Shown here piece after piece: positions 24,131 through 36,984 of a stretch of 64,000 nt of DNA; the first letter of the stretch is position 1; every line of letters begins with the position of its first letter. Where the stretch lies: the NCBI GenBank assembly GCA_030686995.1, contig CM060692.1:16783465-16847464 (forward strand). Reading direction: 5' to 3'. The DNA is from Artemisia argyi. Its lineage: Eukaryota > Streptophyta > Magnoliopsida > Asterales > Asteraceae. A program made the position numbers and the translations under genes. The notes beneath the pieces were generated by a model that saw only the letters and a program-made list of their open reading frames with translations, was not told the DNA's origin and ran no database searches.

Positions 24131-26747
24131 ATGTATCATGTTGAGGTAGATTTGTTTCCTTTAGGGTTTGGAGAACTTGTTGATCTAGAGATGTTGCAAG
24201 TGAAGATTAGTTCGCCCGGGTTGAGTGGGTTGAAGCTAGAGAAGTTGAACGCGTTGAAAGAGCTGGAACTAAGTAAAGCGCCTCCTAGGCTGTCGGCGCT
24301 TCAGTTGTTGAAGGATATCGTTGTCCTTGAACGGTTAACAAAGTTAACTGTTTGTAATTTCGATATTAGATACTTGCCTCCAGAGATTGGTTGTCTTAGT
24401 TTTTTGGAGTATTTTGATGTCTCCCACAATAAGATGAAACATTTATCGAAAGAGATAGCTAATTTGAGTTCGTTGGTAACTTTGAAAGCTGCGAATAATA
24501 AGCTGGTCGAAGTACATTCGGCCTTGTCCTCGTTACAAAGATTAGAAATGTTGGACCTGTCGAATAACAGGTTGACGTCTTTGGTGAATCTTGAGCTTGA
24601 CAAGATGCAGACCCTTCGGAGGCTAGATGTTAAGTACAATAAGCTTGGGAGTTTTTTGCAAGTACCTGAGTGGATAAGCTGTGATCTCGAGGGGAATGAT
24701 GAAGAGATGACAAATGGTGAATCATTTAGTTCTTCTGTAGAGGCATCTGTAGAGATTGATGTGGCTGAAAGTAGTACTATCACAGACCTTCATGATGATT
24801 CGAGTAATGACTCAATCAAGTCCCCTTCGAGTTATTCCGCAAGAAAACCTAAAAAAGGGTTGAAACCATGCAAAATTTTGTCGAGGGAAGCTCGAAAACA
24901 GCGTTTAAACCTTTGTGAGTCTTCAAATGATGTAGCCCTACCTGAAGCCTTTCTTGAAGATTCATCGATGGATGGTGTTGGTTATCTTGATAACAAAGAA
25001 CCTGCTGCAGATGATGAAGTAGATGATGCCAGTTCAGAACAGGCCGATTCAAATTTTGAATCTATTGAGAGTAAGAATGTTGAAGATGATTATGTGGAGA
25101 ATGATGAGCAATCGAGAACAAGAAGTGCTGATGGGAATATAGACATTCGTAAATCTAAAAGGATAAAGGGACCAACTGACAGAGATTCAGATATTTCCTG
25201 TAAATATAGTACAATATCATTATGCAGCATTGACGACAGTATGCCAGATGGATTCTATGATGCAGGCCGAGATCGTCCTTTCATGTCTCTTGATAGCTAC
25301 GAGAAAATATTACATTTTGGTTCACGTGAAGTTATTCTAATGGACAGGCAAATGGATGAAGAGTTGGATGCCATAACACATTGTGCTATAGCTTTAGTCA
25401 GTCATTTGAATCAAATGAATGGTCTTAACAATGACGGGGGAAATATTTTACTTGACGAGTTGCAAATTACTTTCTTGCTTGCTCACTTTGTATCGGATCA
25501 CTTTGGAGGATGTGACAAAAGTTTAATGGTAGAACGGGCACGAAAGTCTGCATATGGTTCAACCTATAACAAGCCTTTTGTATGCACTTGTCCAACTGGG
25601 ATCAACAAAAATAATTTGATATCTGCGAAAAAGAGTCTTAATTTCTCAGAGGACGCTGTTATTCCGAGTATGTGTGAAAAATATCTACAGCTGGTAAAAG
25701 CAAGGAAAAATTCAGTTGTGGTACCCATCGGGAGTCTACAATATGGTGTTTGTAGACATAGGGCGTTGCTTATGAAGTACCTTTGTGATCGAGTGAAGCC
25801 TCGAGTTCCATGTGAGCTTGTGAGAGGGTATTTGGATTTCGCACCTCATGCTTGGAATGTAGTTGCTGTTAAAAGAGGTGATTCTGAGGTTCGGTTTGTA
25901 GTTGATGCATGTCGTCCTCAAGATATAAGACAAGAGACAGACCCTGAATATTTCTACAGATACATTCCTCTCAACCGGATCAATGGTGATGCAACTCCTG
26001 ATGTGGACTGTCCGTTTCCTACTCTTTCAAAATGCGAGAAAATTAAGGAAGGAGGCTCTACAACCCTTATGAAGTGCAACCTTGGATCAGTTGAGGCTGC
26101 TGCTAAGGTGCACACTTTGAAAGTGAGTGGAAGCTCTGCAGAAGAAGTTAGGAATTTTGAATATAAAAGTTTAAGGGAAGTGAGACTTTTAAGTGTGTTG
26201 AAGCACCCGTGTATCGTAAAAATTTTAGGTCATCAAATATCTACAAAATGGTTACAATCTGAAGATGGAACACCAGAAGGTCGTATATTGCAATCTGCCA
26301 TTTTTATGGAGCATATAAAAGAGGGATCGTTAAAGGATTATATAGAAAAGCTTGCAAGATCTGGTGAGAAGCATGTTTCCATAGGATTAGCTTTGCAAAT
26401 TGCTAAAGATGTTGCATGGGCATTATCTGAGCTTCATTCAAAAGATATAATTCATCGTGACTTGAAGAGTGGAAATGTGTTGATTGACATAAATAACGAC
26501 ACTGATGGAGCGACTGTTGTTAAGCTTTGTGATTTTGATACAGCAGTTCCTCTACGTTCCTCTTTGCATACATGTTGTATTGGACACACGGGGATACCTC
26601 CACCTGATGCTTGCATAGGAACAGTTCGTTGGATGGCCTCTGAGGTTTATCGGACACTTCATGATCGCCGTGTATATGGACTGGAAGTGGATTTATGGTC
26701 TTTTGGATGCCTTATTTTGGAATTACTGACTTTGCAACTGCCTTATG
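24131..26747 (+). pseudogene. LRR/EDR1-like/protein kinase gene, N-terminal and middle part
   Basis: The long frame resembles the plant family typified by Arabidopsis At1g04210. It has leucine-rich repeats at about residues 1-180 (RYLPPEIGCLSFLEYFDVSHN), an acidic disordered linker, an EDR1-like domain at about 400-620 (LLAHFVSDHFGG, GVCRHRALLMKYLCDR, HAWNVV), and a kinase domain from about 640. The catalytic loop HRDLKSGN is near residue 774. The usual DFG is DFD near 801, and GLEVDLWSFGCLILELL follows. The family normally has further N-terminal residues before VDLFP, which are absent, so 24131 is not a trustworthy start. The kinase domain stops at PY, where the copia element entered. It resumes at 41623. 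Confidence 0.9.
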
Positions 26748-27535
26748 TGTTGGTTTTATAGACAAAATAATAATAGTCGTGTGTTAGGATCGAACTTGAG
26801 ATCACGGGATTGCACACAATACATATGAAGAGAAAAAGTAATAATTATTTATAAAATGTTATAATTAATTATTAAACACAAAATAAATAATAATAATTAG
26901 TATTATTGATTAATGACTAATTATTTATTAAACGAAGATTAGGAAAGTAATACTAGACAAAACATGGAAACAAGAGAAGGTTCCGGATACCCCTTGTGGG
27001 TTCCAAAACCGATCGGCCAAAGGGGGGTACCCACCTCCTTTGTGCCTTGAGCTCCAAGTTTTGTATAGTATATAAGCAAACCCAAGATACATGTTTTTCT
27101 CATAACTTGTACACACACATCTTGGTGTTTTCTCCTCTCCTTCTTTCTTTGGTCGATTTTATCAAAACAAACCCTAAGGGTTTCGATTTTCATAAGATCA
27201 AAACAAGTCTTGTGTTTATTACTTGCATAAACTTTTTCTTGAATTAGTACGTGTGTACAAGAACGTGAATCAAACACACTATTGTTTGATTCTTGGATTG
27301 AATTACAAAAAGGTAAGGGGTAATTCTTATAATCCTTATAAACCCTAATTAGGGTTCTTGGTTCCGGAAGATTGATTTGATTCTTGTTCGGGCTAGAATC
27401 ACAAAGGTATGTTTACTATTTAATTATTGATTAATTAATTACATGTTATTTGATTCTATTATAATTGCTTCCGTTATGCTCACTTTGATGTACTTGATTT
27501 ATTAATATGAATGTCATGATATAATAATTCTAACA
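26748..27535 (+). repeat. copia 5' LTR
   Basis: The LTR contains a TATA-like TATAGTATATAAG at about 27063-27076, a likely core promoter for the element. ORFs here (26928-27116, 26939-27277, 26996-27247) recur identically in the 3' LTR and have no recognised similarity, so I treat them as chance. Confidence 0.95.
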
Positions 27536-27550
27536 GTGGCATCTAGAGCC
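27536..27550 (+). other. copia primer-binding site, variant
   Basis: GTGGCATCTAGAGCC directly after the LTR is a variant of the usual TGGTATCAGAGC initiator-Met site. The position is right for minus-strand priming, though the match is imperfect. Confidence 0.6.
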
Positions 27551-29243
27551 GTTATAATGTGTAATTAATTATCGAAACGCATAAAAATTGGATCTTGATT
27601 CGTTTAGTTACATGTTTTTAGTGTTTATATGTTAGATTCCTAACCCTAAAATATTTATGGGTCGATTGACCTATTTAGGGTTTTTAGGGCTTAGGTTTTT
27701 AATTTTTTAATATGATTAGAAACCCTAGGATGTCATGTAATTGTTATGCGTTTTAGTAAACGATCTTGGTGCAATATGTTAATTGTTAAGCTAAATACAT
27801 GAAAAAATGCATATTTGCATGGATTTTTATATTGTGTTATAATTTAAATGGTTTAAATTGTTTATATGAATTAATGGTTAAGTTATATCAAAACATGTAA
27901 ATTTATTAATAGATGTCGAATTGGGGAAGACTCTAATATTAAGTAATCAATTATGTGCTAAGTGGTACGGAGTATTTATTTAATTTTGGCTTACGCAATC
28001 GATTTATCGATGTATGTGGCTCTTTTTCTAAGAAGAAGAAAGCCCTAATTGAATTAATACATTATACACCTAGATTTGATTATTAATATGACTATTGAAT
28101 AAGATTTGCATGTGGCTACATGTTTTATACATATTTAATTGTTATGATTATGTATATTTGTTTATTTAGTTGTTTTATTTTTTATTGTACATTACTTGTT
28201 TTTGTTTATTATTTGTGTTAGACATGTTTATAAACGAAAAGGGTAATTTTTGAATAGAAAAATAATACGAACTAAATAATGGCGAAATTGTTTTGGTTTT
28301 TAAGAGTTTAAATTTCAAATGATTGGTTGATTGATGTTTTTGTACGTAATGGTTAAATAGGCTCGACCGAAGTTTACACACTATAAGATGGGTATAAGGA
28401 TGGCAACGCATTAAATTTTGGCCTTAGAGAGACAACATTCTGTCTTAACGCTCGTTTGTGTGTAAATTAGACTTACCGAACAACCATTACATGTACATTG
28501 TCATCTTAAGGGTGAATAATCCACAATTCCACAATGATTATCCGAAACACTAAGCTTTCGGGCTTATGCAAAAGTACGATATGGTGGACGATAATTGATG
28601 GTTATTCTTTAATTGGTGAACCCGATACCTCAATCAAAACTTTGTTATTTTACTCTTAGCTAATTGGTAATAAAAATGTTTTGTAAAACCAATGTTATGA
28701 AGTTGTATGCATGCTTCTTCATACATTATTTTGATCACATCAAAATATTAATACCCTTATAAAATTAAGTCGAATGCCATCTAATTAAGAACACTTGAAG
28801 TTGTAATTTACGTCATGTGAGAACTTGGCGAGATTGCAATGGAGAGGTAAATTTCATAAATTCATTGCTAGCAGATCAACTGATGTGATGGATTTGTGAG
28901 TTTGCAGTTTTTAAGTTAGAAGACTTAAATTGAGTAGTAAGTGAGATCTTGGACTCAAGGCATTAAGATGGGGACTAAACATGCTTACAATACAAATGTT
29001 TTGTGATTGTAAATCCCATATATCTAGGAATTGGACAAATGTTATGCCAATTACTTGTACGACAAGTTACCTCATATTATACTTTCATTACTAGCAGATC
29101 AACTGATGTGATGAAACTATGTTTATGGAGGATCCTAGTTTTCAAGATTATTCTATGGATATAATTCCCTTGGGTATTTTAATTTTCTTGAAAAATTGTA
29201 TTATCAAAAATACTAATGTTTTGAACTTTCTTTATCTGTAGAA
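27551..29243 (+). other. copia 5' leader
   Basis: About 1.7 kb of untranslated, AT-rich leader between primer site and gag. A 24-bp segment containing CTAGCAGATCAACTGATGTG occurs twice (about 28865 and 29091). No ORF of note. Confidence 0.6.
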
Positions 29244-30062
29244 ATGGCTCAAACTGATAACACCAACTTTCGTTCTGTGTTCAAAACTTATTTTGAACGA
29301 GAAAAATTGACTGGCTAGGAAAATTTCAATGATTGGTACCGTTCACTAAGGATTGTCCTGCGAGTGACTGGTCAACTCGAAATCTTGAAAAAGCCTTGTC
29401 CTGAAGAACCTGTAGGCGAGGCAGCTACTGAAGCTGCTAAGGCCAAATGGAATCTTGATTGTAAGGAACATATTGATGTGGCCGCAATGATGTTAGGGGC
29501 GATGTCCACACCTCTTCAAAGGCAGTTTGAGGAGTATTTCCCCATGAACATGATTGATGAACTCAAGAAACTCTATGAGAAACCATCAAATGTAGAGATT
29601 TACGATTTGATGGAGGCTCTACATGGTTGTAAGCAGGGTGATGGTGAACCTGTGAGTGCTCATGTGTTGAAGATGAAAAGTTTCATGGATCAACTACAAA
29701 CACTTAAGAAACCCTATGACAATGATATGGCTGTGAACTTAATCAATAGGTCCCTTAACAAGGATTTTAATGGTTTTGTGAGGAACTTCAATATGCATTG
29801 CGTGGGGAAGACAGTAAGTGAATTGCACGCACTGCTCATTGATTATGAGAAAGGGTTGACACCAAAGGCTCCTACGCCCCAAGTTCTTGCTATACAAGGG
29901 GGTAGAATTAACAAGCCAAATGCGAACAAGAAGAAGGGTAAAGGAAAGAAGAAGGCTGATAAGAATAAGCAGGTTATGGCTTATCAACCACCTCAACCTA
30001 AGAAGAACCCTCCTGTCAAGAATAATCCAAAGAGGATCAAGGATGCCATTACTGCAAGGTGA
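29244..30062 (+). pseudogene. copia gag remnant
   Basis: The ATG at 29244 opens a frame (MAQTDNTNFRSVFKTYF) interrupted by a TAG at 29316-29318 where the family has LTGxNFNDW. The frame is then open to 30062. UBN2/Retrotran_gag-type segments are visible: MMLGAMSTPLQRQFEEY, LYEKPSNVEIYDLMEAL, FNGFVRNFNMH. A Lys-rich nucleocapsid region follows. The CCHC knuckle is broken: bases for its first Cys are gone and the frame shifts near 30045-30060. The missing stretch would be a copy of the neighbouring TGCCATT word, so slippage is likely. Gag packages the element RNA. Confidence 0.85.
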
Positions 30063-31798
30063 TGGGCCACTGGAAGAGGAATTGTCCTCTTTATCTCGAT
30101 GACTTGCGAAACAATAAGGTTAAGAAGACTGGGCACATGGGCGCTAGCACTTCAGGTAACTTATTTGTCATTGAATTATTTACTTTATCTCATAAATTAA
30201 ATTCCTGGGTATATGATACTGGATGTGGTATTAATATTTGTAATACACTGCAGGGGTTTAGAGAGGAAAGGAGACTAGCTTATGGGGAGCAATTTCTGCA
30301 TGTGGGAAATGGAGCACAAGCAGCAGTTGAAGCCATAGGAATGTTTGATTTAGTTTTACCTTCGGGTTTAGTACTTTGTTTAAACAATTGTCATTATGCA
30401 CCTTCTATAATTAGAGGTGTTGTTTCCTTTTCATGTTTGTTGGATCTTGGTTTTTCTCATACTATTGATGGCAATAAAATTTCTGTTTCTTTAAATGGTG
30501 TATTTTATTTTAATGTTGTTGCTGTGAATGGTGTGTTTGAAATTGATATGAATAATTGTGTGACTTCCAACAATAATAATAATTCGATGGACATCATAAG
30601 TAAGAGAATGAAGTATGACTTGAATTCGTCTTACCTTTGGCACTGTAGACTTGCCCATATAGGCAAGACTCGCATGCAAAAGCTGCAACGTGAAGGGCTT
30701 TTGAATAATATCAATGATAAGTCATTTGATAAATGCGAATCTTGTATTTCTGGGAAGATGACGAAGAAACCTTTTCATAATAATATGGAAAGAGCTTCAG
30801 ATCTACTTGGTTTGATACACACGGATGTATGTGGACCACTTAGACATGTGTCAAGGAGAGGTGCTGTTTACTTCTTAACTTTTACAGATGATTTCAGCCG
30901 TTATGGTTATGTTTATTTACTTAAACATAAACATGAAGTGTTTGAAACATTTAAAGTTTTCAAAGCAGAAGTAGAATTGCAATTGGGAAAGAAGATTAAA
31001 GCTCTTCGTTCTGATCGAGGTGGTGAATACCTTAGTCAAGATTTTAAAGATTTCTTAACTGAGAATGGAATTGTCCAGAATCTCACATCTCCATATACTC
31101 CACAACAAAATGGTGTATTTGAGAGAAGGAATCGTACATTGTTGGACATGGTTCGATCAATGTATAATCTTACTAATCTTCCTTTGTCTTTTTGGGATTA
31201 TGCTCTTGAATCAGCTGTTCGTATTTTGAATATGGTTCCCACCAAGAAGGTTGATAAGACACCATATGAGATATGGACTGGAAAAGCTCCGAACTTGTCT
31301 TATTTAAAGGTCTGGGGTTGTGAGGCGTATGTTAAACGTGACTCACAAGATAAACTCCAACAAAGATCTGTAAAGTGCATTTTCGTAGGATAACCTAAGG
31401 AAACTATGGGTTACTACTTTTACTACCCACCTGAGAACAAAGTGTTTGTTGCAAGATATGGTGATTTTCTTGAAAGTGATTTTGTGACTCAAGAAATCAG
31501 TGGGAGAGTATATGATCTAGAAGATGATCTAAATAATGCATTGCCTTCAGAAAACACTAGCACACTTCATATAGAACCGGAAAGTCTGGGTCCTCCACCG
31601 GAAGTTGAAGTAATTCCCATTCGCAGATCTTCAAGATCTGTGAAAGCTCCTGACCATCTATGTCTTAATGTAGAGGTTGATGAGCATACACTAGGGGATC
31701 TTAATGAACCTACTAGTTATAGAGCTGCCATTAATAGTCCTCAAAAGGCTAAATGGAAAGCTGCTATGGATGGGGAAATACAATCCATGCATGACAAT
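30059..31798 (+). pseudogene. copia pol, protease and integrase part
   Basis: Begins at the end of the zinc knuckle (MGHWKRNC) and holds the aspartic protease (VYDTGCGINICN). The GAG-pre-integrase zinc site follows (LWHCRLAHIG ... CESCISGK), then the integrase core with HTDVCGPL, DDFSRYGYVYLL and RSDRGGEY. A TAA at 31391-31393 stops the frame after KCIFVG. The next frame continues with the family's YYFYYPPENKVFVARYGDFLE and the linker to reverse transcriptase. It is then cut at 31799-31803 by the nested element. Integrase would insert cDNA into the host genome. Confidence 0.9.
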
Positions 31799-31803
31799 GA
31801 AGT

Positions 31804-33326
31804 TGATGCGTGGGAATCGCACCTTGCTTTACCTCTCGAGGGATCTCGCGAGGCTTACAACCCCCACCAGGCAGTGTACCTGATCGTTGTAGTATAGTAT
31901 AGTGACAAGTACCGGGGGATTGATCGTTCAGCTAGGAATAGTGTCGTTAGGATTGAAATTAATCTAACTAGGTCTAAAGGTGAAGGATGATTCTTTTTAT
32001 GTTTTTATATTTTATGAAAAGCAAGTAAAAATCTCGGGTTTTGGGAGAGTGGGCGGAATTAGTTGCTAATCAACTAACCCAAAAGCTACTATTTAAACTA
32101 ATTAACAAGAAAACTAAACTAAGATTCTACAAGATAAGTGAAGCATGTCTACCCATGATATGTTACTCCTTGCTAGCTATCCAATCCTACCTATTGATTT
32201 GTAACCTTGTTTTAATTGACGGGTTGTATTCCTTAATACCATTCGTGGGGTGGCATACATAACTCCCCAACTCTATGAGCTCTTATCTCCTCCTACACCA
32301 TGACCCAGCACAACTATAGGGATTGTAAACAGTGGCTCATGCATTAAATACAACCAATAAAGACCTAGTACGCCTCAGTTCATGTTTCTTAAGACGTTCA
32401 AGCATGTTACCATTTGGAGATCTGCCAGTTTTCTTAAGCCTAACATATAAATCATTCAATCAAAACAAGAATCAATAGTAAACAAGAATTATAAACTAAA
32501 CCAACTAGATCTATCGAAGTGTCACGCCCTAATTGATGAAGATAGACACAAACATCAACAAGGAATCAATAAGATCTAATCAATTATATACAAGTTTCAC
32601 ACAATCATAAGTAGACACAAGGTGAATTAGCAAATCATCATCAAAGAAGAGCAAACAACAATGATAATGAAAAACATAATTAAGATAGAATCATCAAACC
32701 AATACATGATGTTTATGGAGTGATTGAAACCCTCTAAGTTGCTGGAAAAACACCCACCTAAACCCAGGAATCGACCTTAGGGTTTAGGGCTTACAAAAAG
32801 TGAAGTTATGAAGTTATATTTATAGGCATGTTTTCTGTCGGCCCTTCGTGACGGCGTCAGCCCATACTCTTGACGCCGTCAAGACCATTTTTTCACCAAA
32901 TTGTAGATCTCTTCGTCCTCTTCGCGTGGGCTTTTGAATCACCTAAATCCGAGTTCGTATGCAAAAGTTATGACCAAAACAATATCAGCTACTCCGCGCG
33001 CAAGTTTTGACAAATTTACACGTGACGGCCTTGGTGACGGCCTTGGTGACGCCGTCACCACCTACGGTATTTTATTCTTGATGTCTTGACGCCGTCAAGA
33101 GTAATTCTTGACGCCTTCATGCACTGTTCACAGCATAGAATTTTGAGACTTTGCCGTTTTCTTCACTTTTATGCTCCAAAAACGTCCAAAATAGCTTCTT
33201 TTCCAGAATTCACTCTCCAAACACCTAAAATCACAAAAGGAACGATTTAGGGCAATATTTGATCAAATAAAGTTGGATTTGGGCTTAAATGACCCCCTAA
33301 AAACGGATCATTTTTCGCCTCATCAT
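31804..33326 (-). repeat. LARD-like element, left LTR (3' LTR)
   Basis: Contains several TGACGCCGTCA-type palindromes (about 32829-32883 and 33022-33117) and two copies of a 12-bp GGCCTTGGTGAC unit. The 73-codon ORF at 32041 recurs in the other LTR and is taken as chance. Confidence 0.95.
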
Positions 33327-33954
33327 ATACCCTTACACTTGAGATTTGCTTGTCCTCAAGCAAATGAGCTTTTATTCTACTCAAAAGACAAGTTAGGGGT
33401 CATTTAACACTAATATAAAAGTAATTACAACAAATAATCGTTCCACTAAAGACCAATAGATAAGCACGGAGGTCATACACAAGCACCTCACAAATAGTGT
33501 TTAGATACTCACATCTCTCGGGTGTAATAAAGTAATATAACATTATGGAAATGGAAGATATCTCTCACTACCTGTCATAGCAAAATAGATTACCATAGGC
33601 TTGGGAAAGGATCAAACCTCCACCACATGGCGTAAGCACCTAGGATAAACTATCAAAGAGGTCTTTTTAAAGGGTTATAACGTTAGGTGTAGGGATATGA
33701 ATTACACGGTTTTGTTGGATAAAGGGGATTTCACTGGTGGCGAGTTAACAATCTTAGTTAATTACATGTACAAGATGGCGTTGCTAAGCCAAGACTAGAC
33801 TCGACTTAAGCTAATAAATGAAAAATAACTAAAAACATAAAATGAACATAGAATGAAAACGGGATGGTAGTCCGTATGTTTTTTCTCTCTTTCTTTTCTA
33901 TTTTTTTTTCTTTTTCTTTTTTTTTTTTTTTTTTTCTTTTTCTTGATTTTTTTC

Positions 33955-33990
<36 letters not shown>

Positions 33991-35861
33991 CATACACTCT
34001 TACCCTACCATCCAAAATAATACATCATAGGGGTTTGAGCATTCCCCTTACACTTGAATCTTTACATACTTTACATTAAACTATTCTAATGACTCGAATT
34101 AAGAAAATCAAAACACTTGGAGCACTTTTAAGATTAACGTACATATGGGGGTAATAAGTGTTGTTCTTCCCCATTACTCCATAAAATAAGTACTTACCCA
34201 TGAGTCCCAATCGTCCCAAAACAATATGTACAAGGATATGACTCGACTTAGCAACCATGTAATCAATTAGAAAGTTAACTTAGGGTTTAACAAATAACAA
34301 TAATGCACTAAAAATGAGCGCATACACGGAAGGCTAAGGCGATTTGGGTGTACATTTAAGTGGGGTGTAACAAATTCTTCCTTTAAGTAAACTGCTTAAA
34401 GTTAGAAACGAAAAGATAGGCTCGGAGGGGTGTACTAGGGGTATCGTGTACTAAAAATGAGTACAACGCTAAGGGTGTGGGAAAAATTAGTTGACTTAAC
34501 TAGCCAAGTAATATGACTTAAATGGTCAAGTAATCGTAATACGGGTTTAACACAAGGGTGATCCTAATGCCTCTTATCATGTAGTAAATCCTACTACACG
34601 AATGTAGTCTCACTAGCGGTCTCGGGATGCATCACTAACGCAAGTTCTAGAATCTAAATGCTACCGGTACACTCATAAGCACCAATAATAAATGCTTTTC
34701 CTATCAAAACTAAAGGCGAACCTCACATTTTTGGGTGGAAAATTTTTCTGAATATACGGTTATGTGCTAGTCATACAACCTCCTATCCATGAGACGCTTG
34801 CTATGGCTAAAGTTTCACTCCTAAATGTTGTAAAAAATTTTAAATTTGGCGCTAAAATTGCACTAACAAGTATTTCTCATAGTTTTATTACTCATCTACT
34901 ATCAAACAAAACAAACTCAAGCGAAAGTGCATATGTAAGGTATCATCTTTTTACCCTCCCCTTACACTTAAGATGAACATTGTCCCCAATGTTCAAGTAA
35001 AGAATGTAAAAGTGAAAAAGTAAAGAGAATGAAATCAAATACTCCCCTGATTCGCTCGGTATGGATTATAGGTTGGCCAGGTTAGATCTTCCTCCAAGAA
35101 AATGAACAGTCAAAGCTTCCCTTCCAGAATATAAATCATCTCCTTGTCGAACATAACCTGTAAAACCTGAGAAAACAACTACAAAAACCCAAAGCATCAA
35201 GCCGAACAAAGATAACTCACAACTAGATGTAATTCCAGACTTAGGAAAAAAAAAACAGAACAATTAAAGATATAATGCTTGTGGAATGAATGTTTGCAGA
35301 TTTCCTGGAGATTATAAAACTTAATAATTCACAAAAACCATAAGACTCCGTTAGAAAAACAAAACTGGTAAAATTTCCAGATTTTTACACGTGACGCCGT
35401 CAAGAGTAAACTCGTGACGCCGTCAGAAGTGACCTGCAGAAATTCTTATGTTAAGTTTCCGGAAAATTTCTGGAAAAACTTCGTCCTACTTCCTGGAAAA
35501 TCCTGCAAAACATCATTACGACTCGATACAAGCATTTGACTCTAACAAGTATTAATACACATGTCCATTTAATATTGTTGTGGTTCGTGCTCAATTTCGT
35601 TCTTATAAACAAATTTGGATCTCCCTTACACTTATCTTTTGCAAAATACCTTTATATGCAATTAAGACGAAGTTAAAAACAAAATAAAGCATTTTTACAA
35701 TTTACTTTGAAACATGAGCCACAAACAATAAAAATAAAACATGCATACGGAAACAAATAAAATCAAACAAACAAACAAACAAACAAATAAAAACACACAA
35801 AACATGGGTTGCCTCCCAAGAAGCGCTTGTTTTTGTTCGAGTCACGAGCCTGACTCTACCC
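33327..35861 (-). other. LARD-like element, internal non-coding part
   Basis: Long internal region without conserved protein. It holds a T/C tract at 33896-33990, two further TGACGCCGTCA palindromes at 35392-35430, and a (CAAA)n run near 35767-35790. The tract CCCAAGAAGCGCTTG near 35815 is a text I associate with Tat-like gypsy elements. Confidence 0.6.
33896..33990. repeat. polypyrimidine tract
   Basis: Mostly T with scattered C. The Lys-rich ORF opposite it (33806-34015) is an artefact of this tract. Confidence 0.9.
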
Positions 35862-36809
35862 TTATTTAATGGAAATAGGGGAGGTTCTCCCTACACTTAG
35901 GATTAAGTGTGGGTGAAAGTAGCGATACACACCCTTAGGGTGTGAATATGCCACGTGAGGTGAAGGGGGTGAGTGAATGGCTTCCTTCATCCTAAAACTA
36001 TCCGGATAATATTGGTTGATGGGTGGGTCGGTTCCTCTTTTGTCTCCTAGAAATATATCTAAGGATGGAAAGGTGTGTAAAGATTGAGGTTCCGGTTCAT
36101 CAACACTAGGAAATTCCCTAGAACTAGGAGTAAGGTTATCACTACAAGTGTTCAAACCTATATCCTTAAGTGGTGCCTGGTCCAAGGGTTCTACCTCCAT
36201 AGGAATTCCTAAAGTTTCTTCTACTTCTTCCGGGTAAGTCACGGGCGGTGTATATGCCTCAAATGATGGTAGGACTTGTGGGGTACTTAGTGGGCTTGGG
36301 TTTTCTACTATCTCTTCCATCACATCAATATCACCTATGTGTTCATCTTGTATTATGGTAGTACCTAACCATGACATGCAACTAGGTGGCTCAACTCTAA
36401 CCTCATGTGTGTCGTATGTTTTGGTGAAATCTATCCCGCTCATGCAACTAGGTAGTTCAACACTAACCATCTCATAATCTTGGTTTGATTCTAAGTTTAT
36501 GTTCTTAGAAATTAGGCCATCTCGCTCACACGAATCCACCAATTCGTTGAACTCATGGGTTATGGTTAGGAAGCTTTTCTCAAAATTCATCCAAAGGGTC
36601 TCACTAAAAGGAATTGATCCTGATAATGATCGTCTAATAGAAAACACACATGCATAAAATTCATCAAACCCATCTAACTTTACACCCATCTCCTCTTGTA
36701 TATATGTAAGATCATTTAAAAATTCAATGGAACAACAGGAGGCAAATCTATCCGAGTAAACTAATTGTTCCTCTATAGTTAATGATCTAAATGGAATTTC
36801 ATCCGCCAT
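35862..36809 (-). CDS. LARD-like element ORF, unknown acidic protein
   Basis: The frame opens upstream at 36848, but MADEIPFRSLTIEEQ at 36809 is the more natural start, about 316 residues. It is the only long ORF of the element and lies just inside the LTR on the primer-site side, the usual gag position. No gag, zinc knuckle or enzyme motif is visible. The N-terminal third is helical (LNDLTYIQEEMGVKLDGFDE). Two repeats PSCMS(G/W) follow (VSVELPSCMSGIDF, VRVEPPSCMSWLGT), then a Pro/Glu-rich disordered tail. Both the function and whether it is translated are unknown. Confidence 0.5.
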   Translation of the reverse strand: MADEIPFRSLTIEEQLVYSDRFASCCSIEFLNDLTYIQEEMGVKLDGFDEFYACVFSIRRSLSGSIPFSETLWMNFEKSFLTITHEFNELVDSCERDGLISKNINLESNQDYEMVSVELPSCMSGIDFTKTYDTHEVRVEPPSCMSWLGTTIIQDEHIGDIDVMEEIVENPSPLSTPQVLPSFEAYTPPVTYPEEVEETLGIPMEVEPLDQAPLKDIGLNTCSDNLTPSSREFPSVDEPEPQSLHTFPSLDIFLGDKRGTDPPINQYYPDSFRMKEAIHSPPSPHVAYSHPKGVYRYFHPHLILSVGRTSPISIK

Positions 36810-36959
36810 GGAGACAAATGAAAATGGTTTCACAAACAAAGGGCACAAAGAAAAAGATAGACTACAAGAAAGCTACTAAAAAGAAAATAAAAATCTCACT
36901 AAAAAGGAATCTAATGAGTAGACCTAATAAAAATCAAATTCAACCTAAACAATAACTAT

Positions 36960-36984
36960 TCCCCGGGCTGCGGCGCCAAAAACT
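36960..36984 (-). other. LARD-like element primer-binding site
   Basis: Next to the right LTR the minus strand reads TTTTTGGCGCCGC and then CCCGGGG. TGGCGCCG followed by a G-rich stretch is the primer site typical of Tat/Athila-type gypsy elements. It sets the element on the minus strand. Confidence 0.65.

Noticed and set aside
24131..24160. Start codon at 24131 as the true kinase start
   Set aside because: The family has more N-terminal sequence, and this ATG lies in a duplicated intergenic phrase. A lost first exon is more likely.
26928..27277. ORFs of 62-112 codons in both orientations, repeated at 41015-41364
   Set aside because: They lie in the paired copia LTRs, overlap one another and have no protein-like features. 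Their duplication is explained by the LTRs.
32041..32262. 73-codon ORF present twice (also at 37222)
   Set aside because: The two copies are the two LTRs of the same element. No similarity to proteins.
32781..32800. TTAGGGTTTAGGG as telomere repeat
   Set aside because: Only two units inside an LTR. It is chance or a short promoter-type telo-box, not telomeric DNA.
33806..34015. Lys-rich ORF with long K runs
   Set aside because: It is a translation of the polypyrimidine tract and is not a gene.
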